This document shows positions 8,817-17,788 of a stretch of 64,000 nt of DNA, one piece after another (the stretch's first letter is position 1; the number at the start of each line of letters is the position of its first letter). The notes under the pieces are model-generated. The model had not been told where the DNA came from. It searched no databases and saw only the letters and a list, made by a program, of their open reading frames with translations. This DNA is from CAXXOK01 sp001604115 (GTDB taxonomy: Bacteria > Bacillota > Clostridia > Christensenellales > Aristaeellaceae), in assembly GCA_034928535.1 (NCBI GenBank), contig JAYFOV010000005.1, positions 1 to 64,000 of the forward strand. Direction: 5' to 3'. The translations under genes and the position numbers were made by a program.

Positions 8817-9272
8817 GGTCAATGCTCCCTTACTCTGTAATGACTGATCGCGTCGCTTGCATTTCGCCAGGCCGCCAAAACACCAATGCGTTGTGTAGCT
8901 CCGCTCGCAGAGCACTCCCTCAGGATGCTCGCCGCCCGCAGGCGCTGCCGTGTACGACATATGGGGCTGCCCGAAACCACGCATTGCATCATTCCTTTAC
9001 CCTTCGCCGCTGCCATGGGAGGGCAAAAGGATGATGCAGCGCTTGCATTGCACAGGGCAAACTTCATGCAACGTATGCAAGAAAACCCTACACCCGCGCT
9101 ATGCTCCGGTGGCGGTTCGCGCCCGCAGAGCATAAGGCAGGGGCAAGTCCATTAGGCAGCAAAAGCGCATCTGAGCATGCGAACATCCTGCATGCCGCTG
9201 CTGTGCCCGGGGTGCGGTGCCGCACCCCGGGCACAGCGTTACAATACGTTAGTGCTGATGGAAAGCCGCCGC
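8817..9272. other. Structured non-coding gap inside the BMC locus
   Basis: 456 bases without a believable gene separate dhaL from the mutarotase. Two inverted repeats stand out: 8985-8992 with 9031-9038 (TGCATCAT/ATGATGCA, continued inward by CCTTT/AAAGG and CCCT/AGGG), and a very GC-rich perfect stem at 9200-9237. No clear promoter for dhaL was seen. Confidence 0.6.
9200..9237. terminator. GC-rich 18-bp hairpin after the main BMC operon
   Basis: Arms 9200-9217 and 9220-9237 are perfectly complementary (GCTGTGCCCGGGGTGCGG) around a two-base centre. It lies 36 bases past the stop of the mutarotase gene on the minus strand. No T run follows, so it may instead stabilise the messenger end or lower expression of the distal genes. 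Confidence 0.5.
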
Positions 9273-9698
9273 TTACAGTACGCCTTTTTTCAGGATGATG
9301 CAAGCGTACAGCGAGCGTTCCCCTGTGGCGATGCAGGCATAAGCCTTGCGCGCACGGTCATAAAACGCAAAGCGCTCAATCTGCGCAATGGCCGTGCCAG
9401 GCTGGTGCTTGGCCACCGTCGCTTGAAAATCCTTCCAGATCGGCGGGTCGCCATCCAGCGTGCCCGGCACCACCTGCATAAGGGTCACAGGGGCATCCAC
9501 AAACGTATCCAGCGGGAAAAGGCTCAGGATAGCATCCAGCAACGCTACGCCGCCATGCCCATCCTCACGCACGCAGCGTTGTCCCATGCTCTGTGTGGGA
9601 AAGTTGGCATCGCCAATCACCAGCTCATCACCGTGACCCATTTCGGCCAGCACTTTGAGCAGCTCCGGCGAAAGCAACGGGGATATGCCTTTGAGCAT
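9273..9698 (-). CDS. RbsD/FucU-family sugar mutarotase
   Basis: A 141-residue RbsD/FucU protein. The opening MLKGISPLLSPELLKVLAEM and HGDELVIGDANFP are the family hallmarks (catalytic His and Asp). Start at 9698 is set by GGAGGGG. These enzymes interconvert anomers of reducing sugars such as ribose or fucose. Here it is the last gene of the main BMC operon, and probably supplies the anomer used by the MtnK-like kinase; the true sugar is inferred, not seen. Confidence 0.88.
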   Translation of the reverse strand: MLKGISPLLSPELLKVLAEMGHGDELVIGDANFPTQSMGQRCVREDGHGGVALLDAILSLFPLDTFVDAPVTLMQVVPGTLDGDPPIWKDFQATVAKHQPGTAIAQIERFAFYDRARKAYACIATGERSLYACIILKKGVL

Positions 9699-9711
9699 CG
9701 CGCACCCCTCC

Positions 9712-9987
9712 TTACAGCTTAGGCAGGATGGATTCCACATCCTCATGGGGACGCGGGATCACATGCACGCTCACAAGCTCGCCCACGCGCTTGGCCGCTG
9801 CGCCGCCGGCTTCTACAGCCGCCTTAACTGCGCCAACATCGCCGCGGACCATCACGGTCACCAGACCGCCGCCCACATGTTCCTTGCCGATGAGGTGAAC
9901 GTTTGCTGCCTTAACCATCGCGTCCGCCGCCTCAATGGACCCAACCAGACCTTTGGTTTCCACCATGCCGAGTGCTTGCTTTTCCAT
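9712..9987 (-). CDS. BMC-H shell hexamer protein (PduA/PduJ-like)
   Basis: A 91-residue single BMC-domain protein (ALGMVETKGLVGSIEAADAM, then VRGDVGAVKAAVEAG). It forms hexagonal facet tiles. AAGGAGT precedes the ATG. It is nearly identical to the neighbouring BMC-H except at the ends, showing a recent tandem duplication. Confidence 0.95.
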   Translation of the reverse strand: MEKQALGMVETKGLVGSIEAADAMVKAANVHLIGKEHVGGGLVTVMVRGDVGAVKAAVEAGGAAAKRVGELVSVHVIPRPHEDVESILPKL

Positions 9988-10010
9988 GTTGAAACTCCTT
10001 TCGAGGCGGG

Positions 10011-10328
10011 TTACGCCTTGGTTGTTTTGGTTGTTTTGACCGGAGCCGCATCCTGCTGCAACACCGGGAGCACCGCTTCCACATCACCGTGCGGGCGCGG
10101 GATCACATGCACGCTTACCAGCTCGCCCACGCGCTTGGCCGCTGCACCACCGGCTTCTACAGCCGCCTTGACTGCGCCCACATCGCCGCGGACCATCACG
10201 GTCACCAGGCCGCCGCCCACATGTTCCTTGCCCAACAGATGTACATTGGCGGCCTTGACCATGGCATCCGCCGCTTCAATCGCGCCCACCAGCCCACGGG
10301 TTTCGATCATGCCCAACGCTTCTTGCAT
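10011..10328 (-). CDS. BMC-H shell hexamer protein (PduA/PduJ-like), tailed copy
   Basis: A 105-residue BMC-H protein almost the same as its downstream twin over about 80 residues, but with a Lys/Thr-rich tail after residue 90 (VKTTKTTKA). AAGGAGA precedes the ATG. The tail would face one side of the shell and may differ in partner binding. Confidence 0.95.
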   Translation of the reverse strand: MQEALGMIETRGLVGAIEAADAMVKAANVHLLGKEHVGGGLVTVMVRGDVGAVKAAVEAGGAAAKRVGELVSVHVIPRPHGDVEAVLPVLQQDAAPVKTTKTTKA

Positions 10329-10361
10329 TTTGGTTATCTCCTTGCTGTTTAGGGTTTTTGA

Positions 10362-10907
10362 CTATAAAAGTGCCCGGATCATATCCATATGGGGCGAAGG
10401 GATCACCACGCTGGATCCGATCAGCCCCTTGGAGCCTTCGCTGGCCTCAATCGCCTTGGAGGCAGCCTCTACCGCTGCCACATCCCCGGTAAAAATGAGA
10501 AACGATTTGCCACCCATTCCGCGCCCCAGCCGCACCTCGATCAAATCGACCTCGGCAGTTTTGACTGCCGTATCCGCCGCACTGATGGTGCTAGCCAGCG
10601 AGAAAGTTTCCACCACGCCCACTGCGCGCGCCGTTTCCACGGTGGGCGCGCCGGACATGGCGATGATCACGCGTTCATCCACATTGGGGATCACCAGGCT
10701 GTCGATCATCGCAGAGGCGGTGCTGGCCTCACCGGCCGACACCGCAGCGCGCACCGCCGCCACATCGCCACTCACCAGCACGATATACTTGCCCGCGCAG
10801 GCCGTTTGCGCGGATACCAGCTCCACCGCTGCCGCCTTGACCATCGCGTCCCCCGCCAGCACGCCAAGCGGGATGCTGTTGGTTTCCACCACACCGATTG
10901 CCGTCAT
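10362..10907 (-). CDS. BMC-T shell trimer, PduT-like with pore cysteine
   Basis: A 181-residue protein with two fused BMC domains (residues 1-90 and 92-181). Cys37 in TACAGKY sits where PduT has the cysteine that binds a 4Fe-4S cluster at the trimer pore. Together with the PduS-like flavo/iron-sulfur protein encoded next door, it probably moves electrons across the shell. GAAGGAGT precedes the ATG. Confidence 0.9.
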   Translation of the reverse strand: MTAIGVVETNSIPLGVLAGDAMVKAAAVELVSAQTACAGKYIVLVSGDVAAVRAAVSAGEASTASAMIDSLVIPNVDERVIIAMSGAPTVETARAVGVVETFSLASTISAADTAVKTAEVDLIEVRLGRGMGGKSFLIFTGDVAAVEAASKAIEASEGSKGLIGSSVVIPSPHMDMIRALL

Positions 10908-10923
10908 GGATACTCCTTCCCGC

Positions 10924-12246
10924 TCATGCGCCCGTCAGGACGATTCGCTCTTCGTTGATGTCGCTGATGCTGCCGGCCATGGAAGCATGTACCGCAGCGC
11001 CCAGCGCCCCATCCGCCATGCGGGCAATCAGCTGCCCTTTGGTCACCTGCTCCCCAACGCGGACGATCGGCTCTGCCGGTTTGCCCACATGCTGTCGAAG
11101 CTTGAGCGCAACCTTCCGCGGCGACACCGTGCGCTCCGTGAATGGCGCGGGGCGGTCAAATGCCGTCAGGTTCATGCGTGCTACCAGCCGCGTCACGGGA
11201 ATTTCCTTCTGGGTGATCCATGGATCAGGGGAAATGTCCGCCTCGGGCACAGGCCTCACGCCCGCCTTACCCAGCTCCTGCTTGAGCATAGTCATGACCA
11301 CGGACGGCGTGAGCCCCATCTCGCACCCATAGTTGGTGCAAAGCCCACAGCTGGAGCAGGATAGCACCCCGGCCGCATCCCCCAGCAGCAACGCATTCCC
11401 GGTGGAAATGGCGCGCATCGCCTTGTGCGGCTCGCACGGCAGCCCCATGGCATGCCGCGGACAGATCAGCGTGCAGCGGTTGCATTGACAGCAGATGGCC
11501 CTGGCCAACCTGGCCTGTTGTTCCATGGTGATGGCATGCCTACGCATGAGCATGTGGCTCCGTTTGAGCACCAACAACCCGCCTGTCGTTTTGGTAATGG
11601 GTTCATCCCAATTCTCCAGGAGCGCTCCCATGCACGGCCCGCCGACGATTACGCCATACTCCCGTTCATCCCCGGTAAAACCGCTCAGCGGCAGCACCTC
11701 ACGGATGCTAACGCCGATGGGCACGGATACGGTAACAGGTTCCGGCACATCGCCGCAAAGCGTGACCAGTTTGTTTGTGACGGGAATCCCTTGCACGGCA
11801 TCCGCGATGCCCAACGCAGTCCCGACATTGATGACCACGCAGCCCAAATCAATGGGCAATTTGCCCGTCGGCACCACCTGACCCGTCACTTCAAAGATGA
11901 TGTTCTTTTCATCGCCGGATGGGTAATAGCTTTCCATAAGATGCAACCGGATCGACGGTTTGCCTTCAATGGCACGGGAAATCGCCGCCACCGCGTCATG
12001 ATAATGCGCCTTGGTGGCAATCACGCCTTCCGGTGCCTGCGCCGCCTGCATGGCCAGCTCCAAACCGCGCACCAATTTGGTCGCATCCCGCTCCATGGCG
12101 AGCTGATCCACCTTGAGCAGCGGTTCGCATTCCGCCCCATTGATCAACACGCGCTCGGCCTTCACATTCAATTTAACGTGCGTGGGAAAACCCGCGCCGC
12201 CTGCGCCCACGATGCCCGCATCGCGGATGGCCTTGATCACATCCAT
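10924..12246 (-). CDS. pduS: PduS-like RnfC-family electron transfer protein
   Basis: A 440-residue RnfC/Nqo1-like protein. The N-terminal glycine-rich FMN/NADH-binding segment (GIVGAGGAGFPTHVKL) is followed by two 4Fe-4S motifs (CCQCNRCTLICP near residue 252 and CSSCGLCTNYGC near 302) and a C-terminal lipoyl-like SLBB/barrel part. In Pdu compartments PduS is thought to recycle redox cofactors with PduT. AAGGAGT precedes the ATG. I use the symbol by homology and context. Confidence 0.88.
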   Translation of the reverse strand: MDVIKAIRDAGIVGAGGAGFPTHVKLNVKAERVLINGAECEPLLKVDQLAMERDATKLVRGLELAMQAAQAPEGVIATKAHYHDAVAAISRAIEGKPSIRLHLMESYYPSGDEKNIIFEVTGQVVPTGKLPIDLGCVVINVGTALGIADAVQGIPVTNKLVTLCGDVPEPVTVSVPIGVSIREVLPLSGFTGDEREYGVIVGGPCMGALLENWDEPITKTTGGLLVLKRSHMLMRRHAITMEQQARLARAICCQCNRCTLICPRHAMGLPCEPHKAMRAISTGNALLLGDAAGVLSCSSCGLCTNYGCEMGLTPSVVMTMLKQELGKAGVRPVPEADISPDPWITQKEIPVTRLVARMNLTAFDRPAPFTERTVSPRKVALKLRQHVGKPAEPIVRVGEQVTKGQLIARMADGALGAAVHASMAGSISDINEERIVLTGA

Positions 12247-12256
12247 CTTTTACTCC

Positions 12257-13687
12257 TTAACTGATACGAAAATCCCCGTGGAGCACGCACCGGCGCAAAC
12301 GCGAGAATGTCCTGGCTGTGGTGACCCCTTCGCCCGTGGGGGTTGCGATGGTCATCGTGGTGTACCCTTCCCCGTTAAAGCCAAGGCCGGAGTAACTGGG
12401 TGCATTTTTCACAAAGATGGTCGTGTTCATCTTCCGCGCCGCCTTGGACATGTTGTGTACGTTGGTGGAGTGGATCATTGCGGAGTGCCGGTTGCCTTGC
12501 TCCGCACGGTAGGCCTCGGCAACCGCTTCATCGATATCCCGCACGCGCACGATAGCCAGCACAGGCATCAGCATCTCTGTTACCACAAAGGGATGATCCT
12601 TGCCTACCTCTGCAATGACCAACCGGGGATCACCCGTGAAGCTCACGCCGGATTCACGGAGAATCACCGCCGCATCACGCCCCACAAATTTGCGGTTGAT
12701 ACTGTACTTGCCGTTCTTTTCGATGAGCACTGTGCGCACGATCCGGTCGATATCCGCGCCGGAGACGCGATAGGCGCCGCTACGCTCCATGGCTGCCATC
12801 AAGCGGTCTGCCGCGGAGCTGACCACAAACACTTCCTTTTCGGCAATGCACAGTACATTGTTGTCAAAACTCGCGCCATCCACGATGTCCTTGCCGGCTT
12901 TATCCAAATCGGCGGTTTCATCTACGATCACAGGCGGGTTGCCCGGCCCTGCAGCCACACATTTTTTTCCAACTTTCATGGCGACTGCCACCACGGCTTC
13001 CCCGCCGGTGATGGACAGCATTGCAACATCCTCATGGGTCATGATGGCCTGCCCACTTTCCAGCGTAGGCTCCTTGACTGTTGTGATGAGCGTGTCCGGC
13101 CCGCCTGCTGAGCGGATCGCCTCCACCATAAGGCGCATGGCCTCCTGCGATGCCCGCTTTGCCGCCGGGTGGGGGTTGAACACCACGGCATTCCCAGCCG
13201 AAATCATGCTGATTGCGTTGTTGATAACGGTGCTGGTAGGGTTAGTGGAGGGCGTGATGGAGCCGATGACCCCAAAGGGCGCCTGTTCCACGATCATCAT
13301 ACCATGATCGCCTGTTTTGCAGTAGGTCGAAAGATCTTCAATGCCTGGCGTACGCCTTGCCACCAGAAGATTTTTTTGCACTTTGTCCGCAACGCGGCCA
13401 TAGCCTGTTTCTTCTTTTGCCAGTTTCGCCAGCGGCTCGGCGTTGTCAATGGCTGCCTTGCGCATGGCGGCAATCAGCTCGCCACGCGCCTCCAGCGTCA
13501 TGTCCGCCAACTGCTCCTGCGCCGCCTTGGCATTTGCAACGGCTTCAGCAGCCGTATCGCAAAGCCAGCGGCCAGTGCCGCCGCCAGGCGCGGCGGTTGC
13601 GGCCGGGGCAGCAGCCCCAAGCCCAGCAGTGAGGGTGCGCACGATTTCGTCCGTGATTTTCTTGATATCCTGCTCCGTCAGTGCCAT
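12257..13687 (-). CDS. pduP: PduP-like CoA-acylating aldehyde dehydrogenase
   Basis: A 476-residue CoA-dependent aldehyde dehydrogenase that turns an aldehyde, CoA and NAD+ into acyl-CoA and NADH. The catalytic cysteine is Cys280 (DNNVLCIAEKE). Residues 3-20 form an amphipathic helix (TEQDIKKITDEIVRTL) followed by an Ala/Pro/Gly linker: the classic N-terminal encapsulation peptide. It sits in the same operon as the shell genes. Substrate is inferred to be acetaldehyde or another short aldehyde released by the aldolase. Confidence 0.92.
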   Translation of the reverse strand: MALTEQDIKKITDEIVRTLTAGLGAAAPAATAAPGGGTGRWLCDTAAEAVANAKAAQEQLADMTLEARGELIAAMRKAAIDNAEPLAKLAKEETGYGRVADKVQKNLLVARRTPGIEDLSTYCKTGDHGMMIVEQAPFGVIGSITPSTNPTSTVINNAISMISAGNAVVFNPHPAAKRASQEAMRLMVEAIRSAGGPDTLITTVKEPTLESGQAIMTHEDVAMLSITGGEAVVAVAMKVGKKCVAAGPGNPPVIVDETADLDKAGKDIVDGASFDNNVLCIAEKEVFVVSSAADRLMAAMERSGAYRVSGADIDRIVRTVLIEKNGKYSINRKFVGRDAAVILRESGVSFTGDPRLVIAEVGKDHPFVVTEMLMPVLAIVRVRDIDEAVAEAYRAEQGNRHSAMIHSTNVHNMSKAARKMNTTIFVKNAPSYSGLGFNGEGYTTMTIATPTGEGVTTARTFSRLRRCVLHGDFRIS

Positions 13688-13700
13688 AGTAATCGGCTCC

Positions 13701-14663
13701 TTACGTCAGTTGGATCAGTTCAATGCCATGGGCGGCGGCTGCGTCCCGTGCCAGCGGTGTTAGGATCGCGTCCTTACCAAAGCGGATCAGCCTGTGCCCA
13801 GCTTTCACAGCCGCCAGCACGCCTTCCTCTGTGAGCAGGCAGCGCGGCTCCCGCGAGAGATCCAGCATGGTGGTTTTGACCTCGATGGGCGTCTGTGGCT
13901 GGTACGTTGTTGGCAACGGTGCACTTGCGGCGGGTTTCGCTACCTTGCCTGGTACATAGGTATGCAGTACCGGTGAATCCTTGGGGGGGTGCAGCTGTGG
14001 CACGGATGCACCCGCCTGTCGCAGCCTTGGCGCGCACAGGATGCGGCACAGCTGTCCGTCGGTCAGGCCGCAGGCATTGGCTTCGTCCTTGTCAATGTGC
14101 GCCTCCAACCTATGCTCCTTGCCACTGCGTACCACCAGATTTTCCAACACCGCTGCCCGTGCACCTTCCACCTGCAAGGCAACCCGATCCCCATCCCGCA
14201 GGCCATAAGCAGCGGCTTCCTCAGGTGACATGTGCAGGTGGCGCGCCGCCACGATCACGCCGTGGTCCAGTGTCACGCTCCGTTCGCCCTGCTGCAATGT
14301 GCAGCCAGGAGTACCAGCGGTTTCTCCGCTCATCCGTAAAACCGGCTTCACGCCCAACTTGAAGCAATCCGTATAGCTTAGCTCAATTTGTGTTTCCTTG
14401 CGCACCGGTCCCACCACGCGCAAGAGGGTCTTGCCCTTCTCGCACACCATGGTAACGGTTTCGTTGCAGGCATACTGCCCCGGCTGCTCCAAATCGCGCA
14501 GCCGTGTGAGCTGGTACCCAACACCGAACAACCGCTCCACATCCGCCTGACACAAATGGATATGACGGTTGGAGGACATGACCGGCACAAACCGTTCACC
14601 CGCCTTGGCCAGCTCCGTGAGCACGCCCCGGAGCACCACGCCATACAGCTCTTTTTCGCTCAT
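13701..14663 (-). CDS. pduL: PduL-type phosphotransacylase with C-terminal extra module
   Basis: A 320-residue PduL, converting acyl-CoA and phosphate to acyl-phosphate and CoA. Zinc-binding histidines are visible at H34/H36 (SNRHIHL), H142/H144 (ARHLHMS) and H189. Residues 1-20 make an encapsulation-like helix. After a Pro/Ala-rich linker (221-262) there is an extra module at about 268-320 ending FGKDAILTPLARDAAAAHGI, which resembles the N-terminal segment of EutT-like and some other BMC proteins. Usual PduL is 210-230 residues, so this is a fusion. It starts one base after mtnA ends. Confidence 0.9.
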   Translation of the reverse strand: MSEKELYGVVLRGVLTELAKAGERFVPVMSSNRHIHLCQADVERLFGVGYQLTRLRDLEQPGQYACNETVTMVCEKGKTLLRVVGPVRKETQIELSYTDCFKLGVKPVLRMSGETAGTPGCTLQQGERSVTLDHGVIVAARHLHMSPEEAAAYGLRDGDRVALQVEGARAAVLENLVVRSGKEHRLEAHIDKDEANACGLTDGQLCRILCAPRLRQAGASVPQLHPPKDSPVLHTYVPGKVAKPAASAPLPTTYQPQTPIEVKTTMLDLSREPRCLLTEEGVLAAVKAGHRLIRFGKDAILTPLARDAAAAHGIELIQLT

Positions 14664-14664
14664 G

Positions 14665-15753
14665 TTATTTCTTCTGCGCTTCCTGCTTTTTTCGGAAAAT
14701 TTCCTTCAGGCTTTCAGTGTAGGGCGGGCGGGCAATGCCATACTCCGTGATGATGCCGCTGATCAGCTCGTGATCCGCAAAGTCAAAGGCAGGGTTATAC
14801 ACCTTAACGCCTTCCGGCGCCATGCGGGTCTTGTACCACATCTCGGTCACTTCTTCAGCGGGGCGCTGTTCAATGGTAATGTCCTCGCCCTTTTCAATGG
14901 ACATGTCGATGGTGGATGTGGGGCCGCATACATAGAATGGAATGCCATAGTACTTTGCCAGGATGGCAACACCGGAGGTGCCGATCTTATTGCAGGCATC
15001 ACCATTGGCCGCCACGCGGTCGCAGCCAACAAAAACCGCATTGACCCATCCGTTTTTCATGACCTGCGAGGCCATGTTATCACAGATGACGGTGGTATCC
15101 ACCCCATCGGCAAACAGCTCAAAGGCGGAAAGGCGCGCGCCCTGCAGCAACGGACGGGTTTCATCGGTAAAGACTTTGAAATTCATGCCGCGTTCCCGCC
15201 CGAGGTGGATAGGTGCCAGCGCCGTGCCATACTTAGAGGTCGCAAGCTGCCCGGCATTGCAATGGGTGAGGATGCCATCCCCATCCTTGATCAGGCTCAG
15301 GCCGTACTCGCCGATCTGGCGGCACATCCACACATCCTCTTCCTTGATGGCCACGGACTCCTGATGCAGAAGCTCTTTGAGCTCCGCCACAGAACGATCC
15401 TGATGCGCCAGCACCACGCCCTCCATACGGTTGAGTGCCCAGGAAAGGTTTACAGCAGTGGGGCGGGAGCTGTCCAAATAGTCCTTGGCAGCTTTGAACT
15501 GCGCATAAAAATCGGCATAGCTGTCGGCTTGGATCGCCTTGGCTGCCAGGTACACCCCAAAAGCCGCAGCCACGCCGATGGCTGGTGCTCCGCGCACTTG
15601 CAGGAGGTAAATGGCATTCCAAATGTCTTTCTGCTCGGTCAGGTGCAAAATGTCGACTTCGCCGGGCAATTTGGTCTGATCGATGATCACCAGCTCACTG
15701 CGCTCATCATCCAGCGCGACGGTCTCATAGCTCATGATGTTTTGATCTGCCAT
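14665..15753 (-). CDS. mtnA: MtnA-type sugar-1-phosphate isomerase (5-deoxyribose/methylthioribose 1-P)
   Basis: A 362-residue member of the MtnA branch of the eIF2B-related isomerases. RGAPAIG at 54-60, the catalytic cysteine Cys165 (THCNAG) and the acid Asp245 (GCDRVAANGD) match the known active site. It interconverts 5-methylthioribose- or 5-deoxyribose-1-phosphate and the matching ribulose-1-phosphate. No methionine-salvage genes (mtnB, mtnD, mtnW) are nearby; instead it is followed by pduL and pduP, so a DHAP-shunt role fits better than the classic pathway. Confidence 0.9.
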   Translation of the reverse strand: MADQNIMSYETVALDDERSELVIIDQTKLPGEVDILHLTEQKDIWNAIYLLQVRGAPAIGVAAAFGVYLAAKAIQADSYADFYAQFKAAKDYLDSSRPTAVNLSWALNRMEGVVLAHQDRSVAELKELLHQESVAIKEEDVWMCRQIGEYGLSLIKDGDGILTHCNAGQLATSKYGTALAPIHLGRERGMNFKVFTDETRPLLQGARLSAFELFADGVDTTVICDNMASQVMKNGWVNAVFVGCDRVAANGDACNKIGTSGVAILAKYYGIPFYVCGPTSTIDMSIEKGEDITIEQRPAEEVTEMWYKTRMAPEGVKVYNPAFDFADHELISGIITEYGIARPPYTESLKEIFRKKQEAQKK

Positions 15754-15800
15754 GGGTACATCATCCTTTGCTTGTTATTGGTTGGAATGTTTTTGCTGCT

Positions 15801-17009
15801 TCAGCGGGCAGCCTCTGCAGCTTTGCGTACCGCATCCACAAACTGCTCGCCAGTCTGGAAAGCGGCGCGGTTCATGATGTAGTCTTTAGCGCAGAGAATA
15901 TTCAGGCGCTCAGCAAAGGCACGCTTGTCGGCATCGGCAATGGTGGTTACATCCTTCACCTGCGCCATGCCCACCGTACGGCGGATCAGTTCCGTGCCTG
16001 CATAGGCGGCCGTATCCGACATAACGGAGGCCAGATACCATTCCTTAAAGCCGGGCGTCTTAGCCATGCGGTCAGTCGCGCATGCATCAAACACAGTCAG
16101 AAATTTTTGCCGGAACAGATTGAGCGTATCCGTGATGGCCGAAAGGGTCCAATCGCAGAAAGCGGTCTCGCCAGCGGCCACACCGTTGTCATAGGCGAAA
16201 ATCAGATTGGCGACCACATTGCCGATATCATACCCCATCGGGCCATAGAAGGCAAATTCAGGGTCAAAGACGCGGGTGCTGTCCTGTTTGACAAAGATGG
16301 AGCCAGTGTGCAGATCGCCATGGATCAGCGCCTGGGCGTTGTTCATAAATTCAAATTTGATTTTGGCGATTTCCAAATGCAGTGCCTCATCGCCATACAG
16401 TTCGCGTGCCACAAAATCCGCATTGGCGGGGAACACGATGTTGCGCTGATTGCAATCGTTATAAGGCTCGGTGAGCACTAAATCTTCCGTGATCTCGCAC
16501 AGCTCCGGGTTGATAAAGCGTTTGACCATGTCTTTTTTCGCTTTGTGCTCCATCGCCACATCCGTGGTTTTCAGCAGCGTGTTGACCATGTAGGTGGATA
16601 CATCCTCCGCAAAGCGCGGGAAGGTTTCATGGCGCATCAGCGCATAGCGCATCAGCGCATGGTCGGACAGATCCTCCATCACGCAGGCGCTCATGACCGT
16701 ATCATAGCCGAAGATCTGGGGCACCAGGCCGGGAGCGTATTTCCACTGGATTTCCAGAATTTCGCTTTCGATCCGGTTACGGTCCGTTGATACCTTCATC
16801 GCTTCGGAGATGCGCAGCGAAACCCCCGCCTGTTTGACGATCACACTCTTGCCGCTGACGCCATCCACTACGCGGAACACGTAATTCAGGTTGCCATCAC
16901 CGATCTCCTTGGCGGTCAGTACGGCATCCTTAGGCATGTAGCCCTTTTCGGTGACGTACTCCAGCACATCAGGGGTCTTCATCAGAAAATAGGTGTCAAA
17001 ACGGGACAT
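15801..17009 (-). CDS. mtnK: MtnK-type kinase (methylthioribose/5-deoxyribose kinase)
   Basis: A 402-residue kinase of the methylthioribose kinase family: HGDLHTGSIFV is the catalytic loop and DPEFAFYGPMGYDIGN the metal-binding segment, both characteristic. It phosphorylates C1 of 5-methylthioribose, and in DHAP shunts also 5-deoxyribose. Start at 17009 is backed by GGAAGG 11 bases upstream; an in-frame ATG at 17051 has none. It precedes mtnA by 47 bases. No encapsulation helix is obvious, so it is probably cytosolic. Confidence 0.9.
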   Translation of the reverse strand: MSRFDTYFLMKTPDVLEYVTEKGYMPKDAVLTAKEIGDGNLNYVFRVVDGVSGKSVIVKQAGVSLRISEAMKVSTDRNRIESEILEIQWKYAPGLVPQIFGYDTVMSACVMEDLSDHALMRYALMRHETFPRFAEDVSTYMVNTLLKTTDVAMEHKAKKDMVKRFINPELCEITEDLVLTEPYNDCNQRNIVFPANADFVARELYGDEALHLEIAKIKFEFMNNAQALIHGDLHTGSIFVKQDSTRVFDPEFAFYGPMGYDIGNVVANLIFAYDNGVAAGETAFCDWTLSAITDTLNLFRQKFLTVFDACATDRMAKTPGFKEWYLASVMSDTAAYAGTELIRRTVGMAQVKDVTTIADADKRAFAERLNILCAKDYIMNRAAFQTGEQFVDAVRKAAEAAR

Positions 17010-17070
17010 GGTCACAACTTCCTTCCTAATTAAAATGAGGCCATAACTCATTTAGTACAGTTTGAAGGGA

Positions 17071-17787
17071 TCAACGGAATTCCAGATTCCGTGTATCCAA
17101 AGGATCTATCTCCGCCAACAGGCGCAGCTCTTGCTCGGTGGGCGGCGGTGTGGTTTCCAGTGTCAAATACCGGATGGGAAAGCCTGTATTCTGTGCTATT
17201 TCCTCAATGCTGGACATAGGGTGTATGGATTTGAGGATCAGCTCCCCGCCATACAGGGTAAAGGCACACAGCGGCGTTACGATGTCCGAAACATTGCCGC
17301 GTGCCGTTACAAAATCCAGCGTTTCACAAAAGGTGCGCGGGTCATGCTTGGTGCGCCAGAGAATAGCGCGCTTGGCCGTGGGGATGAGCACCGCGCTGCC
17401 CGCGCCGCCTGGCAGGCGAACCTTGGGCTTGGCATACGAGCCAATCACAGAAGCGTTCACGCCGCCGGTCGGATCAAACTGCACGCCGCTCAAAAAGGCC
17501 ACGTCCAGCCCGCCGCGCATGCTCAAATCGAACACATCCTGCAAAGGAAAAGATGCTTCGGCCGTTTCCCAGAGCGCATCACCCGCGCTGGAAAAGGGTT
17601 GCAGCCTTGGCCTGTGAGGATCCACCCCTCCGGGAATGTTCAGATGCACGGCATGGGGCGCATGCGTCCGCTTGGCCAGCAAAGTGGCCACCATCGGCAT
17701 ATGGGAGCTCACGCCGTGGAAAACAGTATTGCCGTCCTGGATGAGCCGCGCCAGGCAAACCGTCATGATATCGCAAGGTCTGATCAT
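17071..17787 (-). CDS. CoA-transferase-like subunit B (GctB/IpdB-like), catalytic Glu apparently absent
   Basis: A 238-residue protein resembling the B subunit of glutaconate-type CoA transferases (HGVSSHMPMVATLLAKRTHAPH, then the GAGSAVLIPTAKRAI segment). Where the active enzymes have a glutamate in a (Y/S)E(S/N)G motif after the HAP segment, this one reads HLNIPGGVDP, so the covalent-CoA glutamate seems lost. IpdAB-type homologues without it act as hydrolases on ring compounds. The start at 17787 lies two bases past the stop of subunit A, with GGAGG inside that gene, so the pair is translationally coupled. Role in the compartment is unknown. Confidence 0.75.
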   Translation of the reverse strand: MIRPCDIMTVCLARLIQDGNTVFHGVSSHMPMVATLLAKRTHAPHAVHLNIPGGVDPHRPRLQPFSSAGDALWETAEASFPLQDVFDLSMRGGLDVAFLSGVQFDPTGGVNASVIGSYAKPKVRLPGGAGSAVLIPTAKRAILWRTKHDPRTFCETLDFVTARGNVSDIVTPLCAFTLYGGELILKSIHPMSSIEEIAQNTGFPIRYLTLETTPPPTEQELRLLAEIDPLDTRNLEFR

Positions 17788-17788
17788 G

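Noticed and set aside
9655..11364. A 569-codon plus-strand frame across the BMC shell genes
   Set aside because: Low-complexity Ala/Ser/Thr-rich translation opposite the BMC-H and BMC-T genes; a shadow frame.
14665..17009. Classic methionine salvage operon reading of mtnK-mtnA
   Set aside because: No mtnB, mtnW/X, mtnD or aminotransferase is nearby; the genes are embedded between BMC enzymes.
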